A program made the position numbers and the translations under genes. Below are positions 1 through 8,392 of a DNA stretch of 64,000 bases, piece by piece. The notes beneath the pieces are model-generated. The model was not told where the DNA came from and searched no databases. It saw only the letters and a program-made list of their open reading frames with translations. This DNA comes from Rhodococcus sp. B50 (GTDB lineage: Bacteria > Actinomycetota > Actinomycetes > Mycobacteriales > Mycobacteriaceae). The stretch spans positions 186,001 to 250,000 of the forward strand of contig NZ_WPAG02000002.1 in assembly GCF_013602415.1 (NCBI RefSeq), read 5' to 3'. The number at the start of each line of letters is the position of its first letter. Position 1 is the stretch's first letter.

Positions 1-1059
1 TATCCGACACCCGAGAACGTCGCGGCGCGCCTGGACATCGGCACGCCGGTGCTCGGGGCGTCGATCGTCGAGTCGTTGTCGATGGGCACGTCGGGCTCGC
101 TGCTCATCGAGGTTCCCTCGGAGAGCATGCGCACTCTGCAGCAACAGGTGCTCGCCGCGGTGAGTCTGCTCGTGTTGCTGTCCGTCGCGGCCGGAGCGCT
201 GGTCGCGGTGGCGACCGCCCGGAGACTCGCCGACCCGCTGCGCGACGTGGCGAACCGGGCGGCCCGACTCGCCGAGGGGGATTTCCGGCCGGTGGCCCGG
301 CGGCACGGCATCCCCGAGCTGGATCGCGTCTCGGACGTGCTGGACTCGGCCGCTGTCGAGATCTCGCACCGCCTGCAACGCGAGCATGCGCTCGTCGGCG
401 ACGTGTCGCACCAACTCCGTTCCCGGATGACCGCGATCCGGCTGCGCCTGGACGAGCTGTCCACCCACGAGGATCCCGCCGTGGTGGAGGAGGCCGACGC
501 GGCCATGGCCCAGGTGGACCGGTTGACCACCGCGATCGACGGGCTCGTCCGCCAGTCCCGCGACAGCAGCGCCGACCAGCGCACGGACGTCTCGGTGGTC
601 GGCGAACTCACCGGCGTCATCGCCGACTGGCGTGGACCCTACGAGGAGGCCGGACGGGAACTGGTGCTGCGCGGCGACCCGTCGCTGCGGGCGGCGGTGA
701 CCGGTTCGCGATTGCGCGAGGCGGTCGCGGTGCTCGTCGACAACGCACTAGTGCACGGAGGCGGCACGTGCACGGTCTCGGTGCGGCACGTCGCCACCCG
801 CGGCGACGTCACGGTGTGCGTCGAGGTCGCCGACGAGGGAGAGGGCGTCGGCGACGAGGTCGCCCCGTACGTCTTCGATCGCGGATTCTCCGGGGGTGGT
901 TCGACCGGGGTGGGACTGGCGCTGGCGCGTGCTCTCGCGGAGGCCGACGGCGGCCGGCTCGAACTGCAGCGACGCCGGCCCGCACTGTTCGCCTTGTTCC
1001 TCGGGGCGCAGCGCGATCGGGACATGCAGTCGGCGAGCGGGACACGCGAACCGCGCTGA
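1..1059 (+). CDS. Sensor histidine kinase, 3' part (5' end outside window)
   Basis: C-terminal part of a membrane sensor kinase; the frame is open from base 1, so the start lies upstream of the window. The visible part has one transmembrane helix (around residues 50-75 of the visible frame), a HAMP linker, a dimerisation/phosphoacceptor box with the pattern DVSHQLRS, an N box (DNALVHGG), a G1 box (DEGEGVGDE) and a G2 box (GVGLALARAL). It should autophosphorylate on the H-box histidine and pass phosphate to a response regulator, probably encoded just upstream and not visible. The ligand-sensing region is mostly missing, so the signal is unknown. The next gene is convergent and ends 8 bases away. 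Confidence 0.88.
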   Translation, partial: YPTPENVAARLDIGTPVLGASIVESLSMGTSGSLLIEVPSESMRTLQQQVLAAVSLLVLLSVAAGALVAVATARRLADPLRDVANRAARLAEGDFRPVARRHGIPELDRVSDVLDSAAVEISHRLQREHALVGDVSHQLRSRMTAIRLRLDELSTHEDPAVVEEADAAMAQVDRLTTAIDGLVRQSRDSSADQRTDVSVVGELTGVIADWRGPYEEAGRELVLRGDPSLRAAVTGSRLREAVAVLVDNALVHGGGTCTVSVRHVATRGDVTVCVEVADEGEGVGDEVAPYVFDRGFSGGGSTGVGLALARALAEADGGRLELQRRRPALFALFLGAQRDRDMQSASGTREPR

Positions 1060-1067
1060 CCCGGCGA

Positions 1068-1601
1068 TCAGGACCGGTCGAGCTGCCCGGTGTGCTCGTC
1101 GGCGGGCGTGTCCGGAACCATCTCCTCGGGAAAGACGAACTTCCGGAAGCAGTAGAACCGGAAGATCATCTGCAGCAGGTTGCCGATGACGTACGCGCTG
1201 ACGAAGTCGGCGATGTTCTCCGTCGCGAGGCTCACCTCGGGAACTCTCAGGTCGAAGACGTAACTCGAGATCCACAGTGGGATGAACGAGAGCACGACGC
1301 CGATACCGCTGACGAAGAAGAACAGGAATGCCTCGTGGGCGCGCTCGCGGCCACCGCGATTACGGAACGACCATTCGCGGTTGAGGATGTACGAGCAGAT
1401 CACCGCGACGACGCCGGCGATGATCTTCGCCGTCACGGGTTTCTCGGAAAGCACTGTGAGCTTGAGCGTGTAGAAGATCGCCGAGTCGATCACGAAGGTC
1501 GTGCCACCGACGATGGCGAATTTGATCAATTCGCGATGCCGGAGCAACAGCCCCCGCAAAGGCTGGGGAACTCTGCTCAACGCTTCATCGACGACGGCCA
1601 C
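1068..1601 (-). CDS. GtrA family membrane protein
   Basis: Small polytopic membrane protein of the GtrA/DPMS family, which is associated with polyprenyl-linked sugar transfer or flipping in cell-surface glycan synthesis. About four hydrophobic helices are visible, with the family-typical segments FAIVGGTTFVID near the start, YILNREWSFRNRGG in the middle and VIGNLLQMIFRFYCFRKFVF near the end. The frame is open back to an ATG at 1727, but homology begins around the residues read from GTG 1601; starting there leaves room for a promoter between this gene and divergent purK, so 1601 is preferred. The Rv3277/purK arrangement in mycobacteria is the same. The exact substrate is unknown. Confidence 0.8.
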   Translation of the reverse strand: MAVVDEALSRVPQPLRGLLLRHRELIKFAIVGGTTFVIDSAIFYTLKLTVLSEKPVTAKIIAGVVAVICSYILNREWSFRNRGGRERAHEAFLFFFVSGIGVVLSFIPLWISSYVFDLRVPEVSLATENIADFVSAYVIGNLLQMIFRFYCFRKFVFPEEMVPDTPADEHTGQLDRS

Positions 1602-1717
1602 TTGGAGAAGTGTACGAAACGGAGAGGTGAATTTCCGAAACCCGACCGCACATGTCGGCATTGCCACACGTCTCCGCCGCCGGACCGTGGTGCCCCGGGA
1701 CGGCGTGACGACATGCT

Positions 1718-3010
1718 GTGACACCATGGACAGCCGTGACAGGCAGACCTGATTCGTCCCCCCGATCCGATACCCCTCGCACCCTGACGACCGGCATGCC
1801 CGTCGTCACGATGATCGGCGGAGGCCAGCTCGCGCGGATGACGCATCAGGCGGCCATCGCCCTCGGTCAGACGCTGCGCGTGCTCGCGGGCAGCCCGGAC
1901 GAACCCGCCGCGCAGGTGAGCCCGAACGTGGTGCTCGGCAGCCACGACGACCTCGACGCCCTCCGCCGCGCCGCGACCGGTGCGCACGCGCTCACCTTCG
2001 ACCACGAGGGCGTCCCCACCGAGCACCTCGAGGTCCTGCAGCGCGAGGGTGTCGCCGTGCTGCCGCCCCCGCAGGCCCTGATCTATGCCCAGGACAAGAT
2101 CGCGATGCGTCAGCGGCTCGGTGCGCTCGGCGCGCCGATGCCGAAGTTCGCGGAGATCACCTCGGTGGAGGACGCCCGCGCCGCCCTGGGCACGCTCGGC
2201 GATCCGTACGTGCTCAAGGCCGCGCGCGGCGGCTACGACGGCCGCGGTGTGTGGATTCTCGACGATCACGCCGAACTCGACCGGGTCGTCGCCGAGCAGC
2301 TCGCCGCCGGTGTCCCGCTCCTCGCCGAGGAGAAGGTCGAGTGGACGCGCGAACTGTCGGCGATGGTCGCCCGGTCCCCGTTCGGTCAGGGTGCATCGTG
2401 GCCGGTCGTCGAGACCGTCCAGCGCGACGGCCAGTGTGCCGTCGTCATCGCACCCGCCCCGGATCTGGCCGAGGACGTCGCGACCGCCGCCGAGCAGCTC
2501 GCCCTGCGGATCGCGGGAGAACTCGGCGTCGTCGGTGTCATGGCGGTCGAGCTGTTCGAGACCCGCTCCGGTGAGCTCGTCGTCAACGAACTCGCGATGC
2601 GTCCGCACAACTCCGGCCACTGGGGCATGGACGGTGCGCGCACCGGCCAGTTCGAACAGCATCTGCGGGCCGTGCTCGACTATCCGCTCGGCGACACGAG
2701 CCCGATCGCCCCGGTCACGGTGATGGCGAACGTGCTCGGCGCTCCCGAGGCGCCGGAGATGAGCATGGACGAGCGTCTGCACCACCTCTTCGCCCGGATG
2801 CCCGATGTGCACGTGCACCTCTACGGCAAGGGTGAGCGCAAGGACCGCAAGATCGGCCACGTCAACGTGCTCGGCGCGCCCTCCGGATCGATCGAGGATC
2901 CCGAGTACGTCGCCGCCGTGCGCGAACGTGCGGAACGCGCGGCGCACTGGCTGTCGCACGGGGTGTGGACCGACGGTTGGAACGAACACACGGGAGAAAG
3001 CGGTGAGTGA
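1718..3010 (+). CDS. purK: 5-(carboxyamino)imidazole ribonucleotide synthase PurK
   Basis: ATP-grasp enzyme of de novo purine synthesis. It carboxylates AIR with bicarbonate and ATP to N5-CAIR, the substrate of PurE encoded next. The conserved N-terminal nucleotide-binding segment [18 protein letters not shown] starts near residue 29, followed by ATP-grasp motifs such as [14 protein letters not shown] and the metal-binding [11 protein letters not shown] stretch. Length (about 400-430 aa) fits the family. The start is uncertain: GTG 1718, GTG 1736 and ATG 1796 are in frame, and mycobacterial PurK also carries an N-terminal extension before the GGGQL motif, so an upstream start is kept. The stop overlaps the purE GTG, indicating an operon. 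Confidence 0.95.
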   Translation: MTPWTAVTGRPDSSPRSDTPRTLTTGMPVVTMIGGGQLARMTHQAAIALGQTLRVLAGSPDEPAAQVSPNVVLGSHDDLDALRRAATGAHALTFDHEGVPTEHLEVLQREGVAVLPPPQALIYAQDKIAMRQRLGALGAPMPKFAEITSVEDARAALGTLGDPYVLKAARGGYDGRGVWILDDHAELDRVVAEQLAAGVPLLAEEKVEWTRELSAMVARSPFGQGASWPVVETVQRDGQCAVVIAPAPDLAEDVATAAEQLALRIAGELGVVGVMAVELFETRSGELVVNELAMRPHNSGHWGMDGARTGQFEQHLRAVLDYPLGDTSPIAPVTVMANVLGAPEAPEMSMDERLHHLFARMPDVHVHLYGKGERKDRKIGHVNVLGAPSGSIEDPEYVAAVRERAERAAHWLSHGVWTDGWNEHTGESGE

Positions 3011-3515
3011 CGTGGCGCAGGGCGCACAGGTCGGCCTGATCATGGGTAGCGACTCGGACTGGCCGACCATGCAGGCCGCGGCCGAGGCGCTGGTCGAGTT
3101 CGGGATCCGCTTCGAGGTGGGGGTCGTCTCGGCGCACCGCACGCCTCAGCGGATGCTCGACTACGCGAAGGACGCCGCCGGCCGCGGCATCAAGGTCATC
3201 ATCGCGGGTGCCGGCGGAGCCGCCCACCTGCCGGGCATGGTCGCCTCGGCGACCCCGCTGCCGGTGATCGGTGTTCCGGTACCGCTGAAGTACCTCGACG
3301 GCATGGACTCACTGCTGTCGATCGTGCAGATGCCGGCCGGTGTTCCCGTCGCCACCGTCTCGATCGGCGGCGCCCGCAACGCGGGTCTGCTCGCGGCGCG
3401 CATCCTCGGCGCCTCCGATCCGGCCCTGCGCGAACGGATGGAGCAGTTCCAGGCGGGTCTCGAGCAGATGGTGCTCGAGAAGGACGAGGCGTTGCGGCAG
3501 AAACTGCTCGGCTGA
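3003..3515 (+). CDS. purE: N5-CAIR mutase PurE
   Basis: Class I PurE, about 170 aa. It converts N5-CAIR to CAIR in purine synthesis and forms a cytoplasmic octamer. The substrate-binding segments [10 protein letters not shown] near the N-terminus and [11 protein letters not shown] (catalytic His), followed by [13 protein letters not shown], are all present. The GTG start overlaps the purK stop and is preceded by a purine-rich ribosome-binding site (GGAGAAAG), so purK and purE are translationally coupled. A long inverted repeat lies just downstream. Confidence 0.97.
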   Translation: MSDVAQGAQVGLIMGSDSDWPTMQAAAEALVEFGIRFEVGVVSAHRTPQRMLDYAKDAAGRGIKVIIAGAGGAAHLPGMVASATPLPVIGVPVPLKYLDGMDSLLSIVQMPAGVPVATVSIGGARNAGLLAARILGASDPALRERMEQFQAGLEQMVLEKDEALRQKLLG

Positions 3516-3540
3516 GTGCCGACGAATGGGGTAACGCCGT

Positions 3541-3602
3541 TCGCGCGCCGAACCGGGACTCGCCGCAGCTGTAGAGGCCGCACATCCCGGTTCGGCGCGC
3601 GA
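3541..3602. terminator. 18-bp inverted repeat after purE
   Basis: A perfect 18-bp inverted repeat (3541-3558 with 3585-3602) separated by 26 bases lies between purE and the next gene. It could fold as a strong hairpin and end purKE transcription. There is no T-tract, which is usual for actinobacterial terminators. The loop is long for a simple terminator, so another role is possible. Confidence 0.6.
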
Positions 3603-3611
3603 GGTTCCCGA

Positions 3612-3995
3612 ATGATGCGCGCCTCGCGGGGTGTTCCCTCCGCGCGATTCGTCACCGCACTTGCACTGGTGTGGGGCAGAGCCTGGGGCGGATCGGTGTC
3701 CTTCGACGACGAGTTCGGCCTGTTCGTCTGTGCTGGCCTGCGCGGTGGATTCGCCCGCGGCGGCACGACCGTCGGCGGTGTCTTCCTCACCCGGAAGCCG
3801 CCCGCGCGCCCCTTACTGCGCCACGAAGCCGTGCATGCCGACCAGTGGGCCCGCTACGGCATCGGCTTCGCAGCGCGCTATCTGTGGGAGGAACTCCGTA
3901 ACCCGGGTTCGCGCAACAGGTTCGAGATCGAGGCGGGACTCGCCGAGGGTGGTTACCGCGTGGACCGCGGGATCACTCGCCGAGACGAACCGTGA
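3612..3995 (+). CDS. Small conserved HEXXH-containing protein
   Basis: Hypothetical protein of about 127 aa, not assigned to a named enzyme. Residues 71-75 read HEAVH, a HEXXH zinc-binding pattern, followed about 30 residues later by NRFEIEAG with candidate glutamate ligands, reminiscent of small zincin-like domains. The N-terminal half is glycine-rich with weak hydrophobic character and no clear signal peptide. The ATG at 3612 is chosen because it follows the purE hairpin; the frame is open further upstream through the hairpin. It converges on the TIGR03089 gene and overlaps it by 23 bases at the 3' ends. Catalytic activity is inference only. Confidence 0.7.
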   Translation: MMRASRGVPSARFVTALALVWGRAWGGSVSFDDEFGLFVCAGLRGGFARGGTTVGGVFLTRKPPARPLLRHEAVHADQWARYGIGFAARYLWEELRNPGSRNRFEIEAGLAEGGYRVDRGITRRDEP

Positions 3996-4683
3996 TCTTC
4001 TCGCTCGCGACGCGGCGTTCGACGGAGTCCGGGTCGGGATTGCTCACCTGGACCAGCGACGCCCGAGCCGCGAGCACCGCGATCAGCCCGTCGACAAGCT
4101 CGTCGGGTTGCGACCAGGAACGGGACGACAACACGCGGTCGCCGGTGCCGATACCCGCACGCGACGCCGAATCCGTGGCCGCAGCAAGCACATCAGAGAG
4201 GGACCGGCCGTCGAGTGCCGCGTCGCCTGCGCCGGAGGACCGGAACTGGTCTCCGTGCATCCGCACGTCCGTCGCATAGTCCGTGATTCCGGGCGGTAGG
4301 TCGCGCACGGGGGCGCCGAAGGCGTCGAGCGACAATGCCGCGACCTCGGCGATCGCGTCGACCTCGTCCAGCCGGTCGGGAGTGACGAGAGCGAGATCGG
4401 CATCCGGATCGGCCTCGAGCACGACTTCGGTGCCGGCCCACCACGCACCGAGCAGCACCGCGGCACTCTGCCAGTGCGCGGGCAGCAGCACAGCGACGCG
4501 ACCGCCGGGAAGGACACCGAACTGGTCGCGGATCATGTTGGCCGTCTTGGCGGCCCAGTTCGCAAGGGTCAGGGCCGACAGTTCGATACGCGCACCGGTC
4601 GCGTCGTCGTACCAGGTGATCCGCGGACCCGCCGGGTCTTCGGCGAGGATCGGGTCGAGCAGGGCGTCGGTCAGGTTGGTCAC
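3973..4683 (-). CDS. TIGR03089 family protein
   Basis: Protein of about 236 aa of the actinobacterial TIGR03089 family, which resembles the N-terminal half of AMP-binding (acyl-CoA synthetase-like) enzymes but lacks the adenylation P-loop and the C-terminal subdomain. The stretch LSALTLANWAAKTANMIRD followed by GGRVAVLLPAHWQSAAVLLG is typical of the family. A catalytic role is doubtful because the nucleotide-binding core is incomplete; function unknown. It follows the LCP gene on the same strand with a gap of about 37 bases and may be cotranscribed with it. Its 3' end overlaps the convergent small HEXXH gene. Confidence 0.85.
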   Translation of the reverse strand: MTNLTDALLDPILAEDPAGPRITWYDDATGARIELSALTLANWAAKTANMIRDQFGVLPGGRVAVLLPAHWQSAAVLLGAWWAGTEVVLEADPDADLALVTPDRLDEVDAIAEVAALSLDAFGAPVRDLPPGITDYATDVRMHGDQFRSSGAGDAALDGRSLSDVLAAATDSASRAGIGTGDRVLSSRSWSQPDELVDGLIAVLAARASLVQVSNPDPDSVERRVASEKITVRLGE

Positions 4684-4720
4684 GGTTACCTTCTTCTCGG
4701 ATCTCGGGTTCGCGCAGTTG

Positions 4721-6424
4721 TCAGTTCACGCAGCGCGGGCCGTCGGAACCCGCATCGATGGGCGGTGCGGCGGGAGCCGGAGTGGCGGTTCCACCGGCCG
4801 GGCTCACGCCGATCTCGGCAGCCGAGGCTGCGGTGGACGCCCCCGTATAGGACGACGAGCCCGGACCGGTGTAGTCGCCGGCGAGCACCACCCGCACCGT
4901 GCCGGCGGGGAGCGAGGGATCGGACTCGGTGTCGAGGCCGCCGAGTGCCGCGGCCACCGCGCGGGTCTCGTCGGAGTCCTCGTCGGCCCCGAAGACTGTC
5001 GAGGTCCCTACACCGGAACCGGTGTAGTTGCCCACCTCGCCCTCGACGTATCCCTCGGCCGACAGAGCCGCGGAGACCTCCGAGGCCAGACCGGACACCG
5101 ACCCCGCATTCGCGACGTCCACCGTGACGGTCGACGCGTCGATGTCGGGGGCGGGCATCGGTGTGGAGGTGGTCTCGCTGCCGTCGGGCTCCCGGCCGAT
5201 CAATTCGGCGACGAAATCACGCACCTCGTCCGGGTCGACCTGCACCACCGATTCGCCGTAGTCGGTCATCGCGTTGATGTCCTCCACCGGGATCGTCGAG
5301 AACTTCACGTCGCCCCCTGCCAGACCCTGCAACTGGGTGGCGAGCGCCATGATGTCCCAATCGGAGTCGAGCACCACGGACCGCTGTACCGCGGCGGTCA
5401 GCTGACTCACCTTCGACGGGTTGGACAGGGTCTTGGCGCTGAGCACCTTCTGCGCCAGCGACGCCATGAACACCTGCTGCCGCACGATCCGGTCGAGATC
5501 GCCACGGGGCAGGTTGTGACGTTGACGGACGAAGCTCAAAGCATCCGAACCCTGCAGGGTCTGCACACCGGCATCGAACTCTGCTCCCGAAAGTGGTTCG
5601 TCCACAGGCGCGTTCAGACACACGTCGACACCGCCGACGGCGTCGGTGAGCAACACGAACCCGAGAAGCCCGACCTCCGCGTAGTGGTCCACCGTCACCC
5701 CGGTGAGGTCGGCGACCGACTCGATCAGGGCTTCTCGGCCGGCCTGCGTCGACTCGGCTTCGAGCTCGGCCTCGCTCGTGTCGGCGTCCGCCTCGACGAG
5801 TTCGGTGCGCCGGTTCGCCTTCGTGGCGCCGTACGCCGCATTGATCTTCGACATCCCTATCTCGGGAACCTCGACGTAGGTGTCGCGCGGGATCGACATC
5901 GCGGTCGCCGACCGGCCGTCGTTCGGCACGCGGATCAGGATGATGGTGTCGGTGTTGTTCGCCACTTCCTCACCCGCGCGCAACGCGTCGAGTTCGCGCT
6001 GGGAGAGGGGATTGCCGTGTGCGTCGGTGCGACTGTCCGTGCCCACCAGCAGGATGTCGACGGCGCCGTCCTCTCCGTCGCCGAGCGCCAGTCCGCGGAC
6101 CGACGCGAGCGACGACTGCAACGAGTCGATGCTGCGCCACGCCACACCGGTGACGACGAGAACGAGGCACGCCACGATCGCTACGGCGAGTTGCCACGGC
6201 CTGCCGCTGTACACCCGGACTTCTTGTGTCGCGGCCGCGACAGGAGGGGGCGGTTCGCGCCGGGCGGTACGCCGGGACTGCCCGGCAGCGGACTCGGGCC
6301 GGGACTGCCCGGCGCGCGGTTCGCGCCGGTACCTGCCGTCGGCAGCTGTCGGATCGCCCGCACGGGTGCGGCGTCCTGTCGAACTGGGACGCCTTCCGGT
6401 GCGGCGACGCGGCTCTGGCGGCAC
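4721..6424 (-). CDS. LytR-CpsA-Psr (LCP) family cell-wall glycopolymer ligase
   Basis: 567-aa membrane-anchored LCP protein, orthologous in position to the M. tuberculosis Rv3267 ligase that joins arabinogalactan to peptidoglycan. Order of parts: an Arg/Pro-rich cytoplasmic N-terminus of about 80 residues, one transmembrane helix (LAVAIVACLVLVVTGVAW), an extracytoplasmic LCP domain with conserved LLVGTDSRTD and SIPRDTYVEVP motifs (pyrophosphate- and lipid-binding arginines and aspartates), then a C-terminal LytR_C domain. The N-terminal tail contains a short repeated AGQSR unit. GTG 6424 gives the full tail; later starts would still keep the helix. It diverges from rmlD and wbbL, which make the rhamnose linker of the polymer it attaches. 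Confidence 0.92.
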   Translation of the reverse strand: MPPEPRRRTGRRPSSTGRRTRAGDPTAADGRYRREPRAGQSRPESAAGQSRRTARREPPPPVAAATQEVRVYSGRPWQLAVAIVACLVLVVTGVAWRSIDSLQSSLASVRGLALGDGEDGAVDILLVGTDSRTDAHGNPLSQRELDALRAGEEVANNTDTIILIRVPNDGRSATAMSIPRDTYVEVPEIGMSKINAAYGATKANRRTELVEADADTSEAELEAESTQAGREALIESVADLTGVTVDHYAEVGLLGFVLLTDAVGGVDVCLNAPVDEPLSGAEFDAGVQTLQGSDALSFVRQRHNLPRGDLDRIVRQQVFMASLAQKVLSAKTLSNPSKVSQLTAAVQRSVVLDSDWDIMALATQLQGLAGGDVKFSTIPVEDINAMTDYGESVVQVDPDEVRDFVAELIGREPDGSETTSTPMPAPDIDASTVTVDVANAGSVSGLASEVSAALSAEGYVEGEVGNYTGSGVGTSTVFGADEDSDETRAVAAALGGLDTESDPSLPAGTVRVVLAGDYTGPGSSSYTGASTAASAAEIGVSPAGGTATPAPAAPPIDAGSDGPRCVN

Positions 6425-6536
6425 CTGGTGCTCCTCCTGTGGGTGTTACGGGTCGATGGTCGAGGCTCTCGATTGAAGGCTACTGGTGGGTGCGCTCGCT
6501 CGGCGCGCACCACTCCGGCGTGCCAGACTTCTTCGG

Positions 6537-7406
6537 GTGCGTAGCGTTCTCGTCACCGGAGCCCGTGGCCAGCTCGGCCGTCATCTCGTGAACCGTGGTA
6601 CGGCGGCGGGAATACCGATCCGCGGTGTCGGGTCGTCCGAGGTGGACATCACCGATCCGCAGGCCGTGGCCGAGGCGGTCGAACCCGGGTCCGTGGTCGT
6701 CAACGCCGCGGCGTACACCGCCGTCGACGCCGCCGAGACCGACGAGGGCCGGGCCGCTGCGGTCAACGGCACGGGCCCGGGCGTGTTGGCGGCGGTGTGT
6801 GCCGACAAGGGCGCACATCTCATCCATGTCTCCACCGACTACGTCTTCGCCGGCGACGCGACCGAGCCGTACCGGGTGGACGCGTCGACCGGCCCGCGCA
6901 CCGCCTACGGCCGCACCAAACTCGCCGGTGAGCGGGCGGTGCTGGAGTCGCTTCCCACCGCGCACGTCGTGCGCACCGCCTGGGTGTACACGGGCGACGG
7001 CAACGATTTCGTCGCCACCATGCGGCGGCTCGAGGGTGAGCGGGAGACCGTGCGAGTCGTCGACGACCAGCGTGGTTGCCCCACCTACGCGCGAGACCTG
7101 GCCGACGGACTGCTCGAACTCGCCGCATACGGCGACCGGATCCCCGGTGGGATCCTGCACGCCACGAACACCGGGGAAGCGACGTGGTTCGACCTGGCCC
7201 GGGCGGTCTTCGAGGAGATCGGCGCAGACCCGCAGCGGGTGCAACCGTGCAGCAGCGACGAGTTCGTCCGGCCCGCGCCGCGGCCGGCCTATTCGGTGCT
7301 CGACGACAGTGCCTGGATCGGTGCCGGCCTGACTCCTCTCCGTCCGTGGCGGGAGGCGCTGCACGAGGCGATCGCCGGTGACGGAACCGCGCCGCCCGCG
7401 CGATGA
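6537..7406 (+). CDS. rmlD: dTDP-4-dehydrorhamnose reductase RmlD
   Basis: NADPH-dependent short-chain dehydrogenase/reductase catalysing the last step of dTDP-L-rhamnose synthesis; rhamnose is used in the arabinogalactan linker. The N-terminal Rossmann motif VLVTGARGQLGRHL, the AAYTAVDAAE segment, STDYVFAGD and the catalytic YGRTKLAGE (Tyr-x3-Lys) are present; about 289 aa, the usual length. GTG 6537 is chosen because it places the Rossmann motif directly at the N-terminus. No Shine-Dalgarno is obvious, so the message may start close to the GTG. It is the first gene of rmlD-wbbL-guanylyltransferase, and its stop overlaps the next open frame. Confidence 0.95.
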   Translation: MRSVLVTGARGQLGRHLVNRGTAAGIPIRGVGSSEVDITDPQAVAEAVEPGSVVVNAAAYTAVDAAETDEGRAAAVNGTGPGVLAAVCADKGAHLIHVSTDYVFAGDATEPYRVDASTGPRTAYGRTKLAGERAVLESLPTAHVVRTAWVYTGDGNDFVATMRRLEGERETVRVVDDQRGCPTYARDLADGLLELAAYGDRIPGGILHATNTGEATWFDLARAVFEEIGADPQRVQPCSSDEFVRPAPRPAYSVLDDSAWIGAGLTPLRPWREALHEAIAGDGTAPPAR

Positions 7407-7465
7407 CATGTGAGGAAGCGGCCCGTGAGATGTCGCACACCGCCGAGGTCGCTAAGGTGACCGGC

Positions 7466-8392
7466 GTGGATTCGACGCTGGCCGTGGTGACGGTGACCTA
7501 CTCGCCCGGCGAGCACCTCGAGAACTTTCTCACCTCGCTCACCTCCGCGACCGTTCTGCCGACGCAGGTGATCCTGGCCGACAACGGTTCGACCGACGGT
7601 GCTCCCGAGGCCGCCGAGGCGGCACACGAGAACGTGCGACTGCTCCGGACCGGCGGGAACATCGGATACGGCGGGGCGATCAATCGCGCGGTCGCCGAGA
7701 TCGACCCGTCCGCGGAGTTCGTGATCGTCGTGAACCCGGACGTCCGGTGGCATCCCGGTTCGATCGACGAACTGCTCGACGCGGCGCGTCGCTGGCCGCG
7801 CGCCGGCTCGCTCGGGCCTCTGATCCACGAACCGGACGGCAGCGTCTACCCCTCGGCGCGCACCGTCCCCACCCTGGCGTCCGGTGCCGGCCACGCGCTG
7901 CTCGGCACCGTCTGGCCCGCCAATCCGTGGACGCGCCGCTACCGCCAGGAGAACGAGGAGATCAGCGAGCGCCCTGTCGGCTGGCTGTCCGGATCGTGCC
8001 TGCTGCTGCGGCGCGCGGCGTTCGATTCGATCGACGGCTTCGATTCGCGATACTTCATGTACATGGAGGACGTGGACCTGGGCGACCGGCTCGGCCGGGC
8101 GGGTTGGCTCAACGTGTACGTGCCGTCCGCTGTGGTCACCCACGCCAAGGGCCACGCGGCCGGACGGCACCCGGAACTGATGCTCCCGGCACACCACGAG
8201 AGTGCCTACCGCTTCCAGGCGGACCGCCACCCCCATCGGTGGCAGGCGCCGCTGAGGTGGGCGTTGCGGGCCGGGCTCGCGGTGCGATCGCGGGTCGCGG
8301 TCGCAGCGGCCGTGCGGGAGCGTCGGAACGGGAGGACCGACCAGAACAGTCCGGTCGGCACGACAGTGAACAGGGGAGACGATGACGAGTGA
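7466..8392 (+). CDS. wbbL: Rhamnosyltransferase WbbL-like (GT2)
   Basis: GT2 family glycosyltransferase expected to transfer L-rhamnose from dTDP-rhamnose to GlcNAc-diphospho-decaprenol, making the linker between peptidoglycan and arabinogalactan; acts at the cytoplasmic face of the membrane. Motifs: VVTVTYSPGEHLENFL at the N-terminus, ADNGSTDGAPE (nucleotide-binding Asp), VVNPDVRW (DxD-like) and FMYMEDVDLGDRLGRAGW (catalytic-base region). GTG 7466 gives 308 aa, close to the mycobacterial enzyme. An ATG at 7403 that overlaps the rmlD stop is also in frame and cannot be excluded. The 3' end overlaps the next gene's start. Confidence 0.92.
   Translation: MDSTLAVVTVTYSPGEHLENFLTSLTSATVLPTQVILADNGSTDGAPEAAEAAHENVRLLRTGGNIGYGGAINRAVAEIDPSAEFVIVVNPDVRWHPGSIDELLDAARRWPRAGSLGPLIHEPDGSVYPSARTVPTLASGAGHALLGTVWPANPWTRRYRQENEEISERPVGWLSGSCLLLRRAAFDSIDGFDSRYFMYMEDVDLGDRLGRAGWLNVYVPSAVVTHAKGHAAGRHPELMLPAHHESAYRFQADRHPHRWQAPLRWALRAGLAVRSRVAVAAAVRERRNGRTDQNSPVGTTVNRGDDDE

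Noticed and set aside
6271-6310. Short direct repeat in the LCP N-terminal region
   Set aside because: It encodes the repeated AGQSR unit in a disordered Arg-rich tail, ordinary low-complexity coding sequence.
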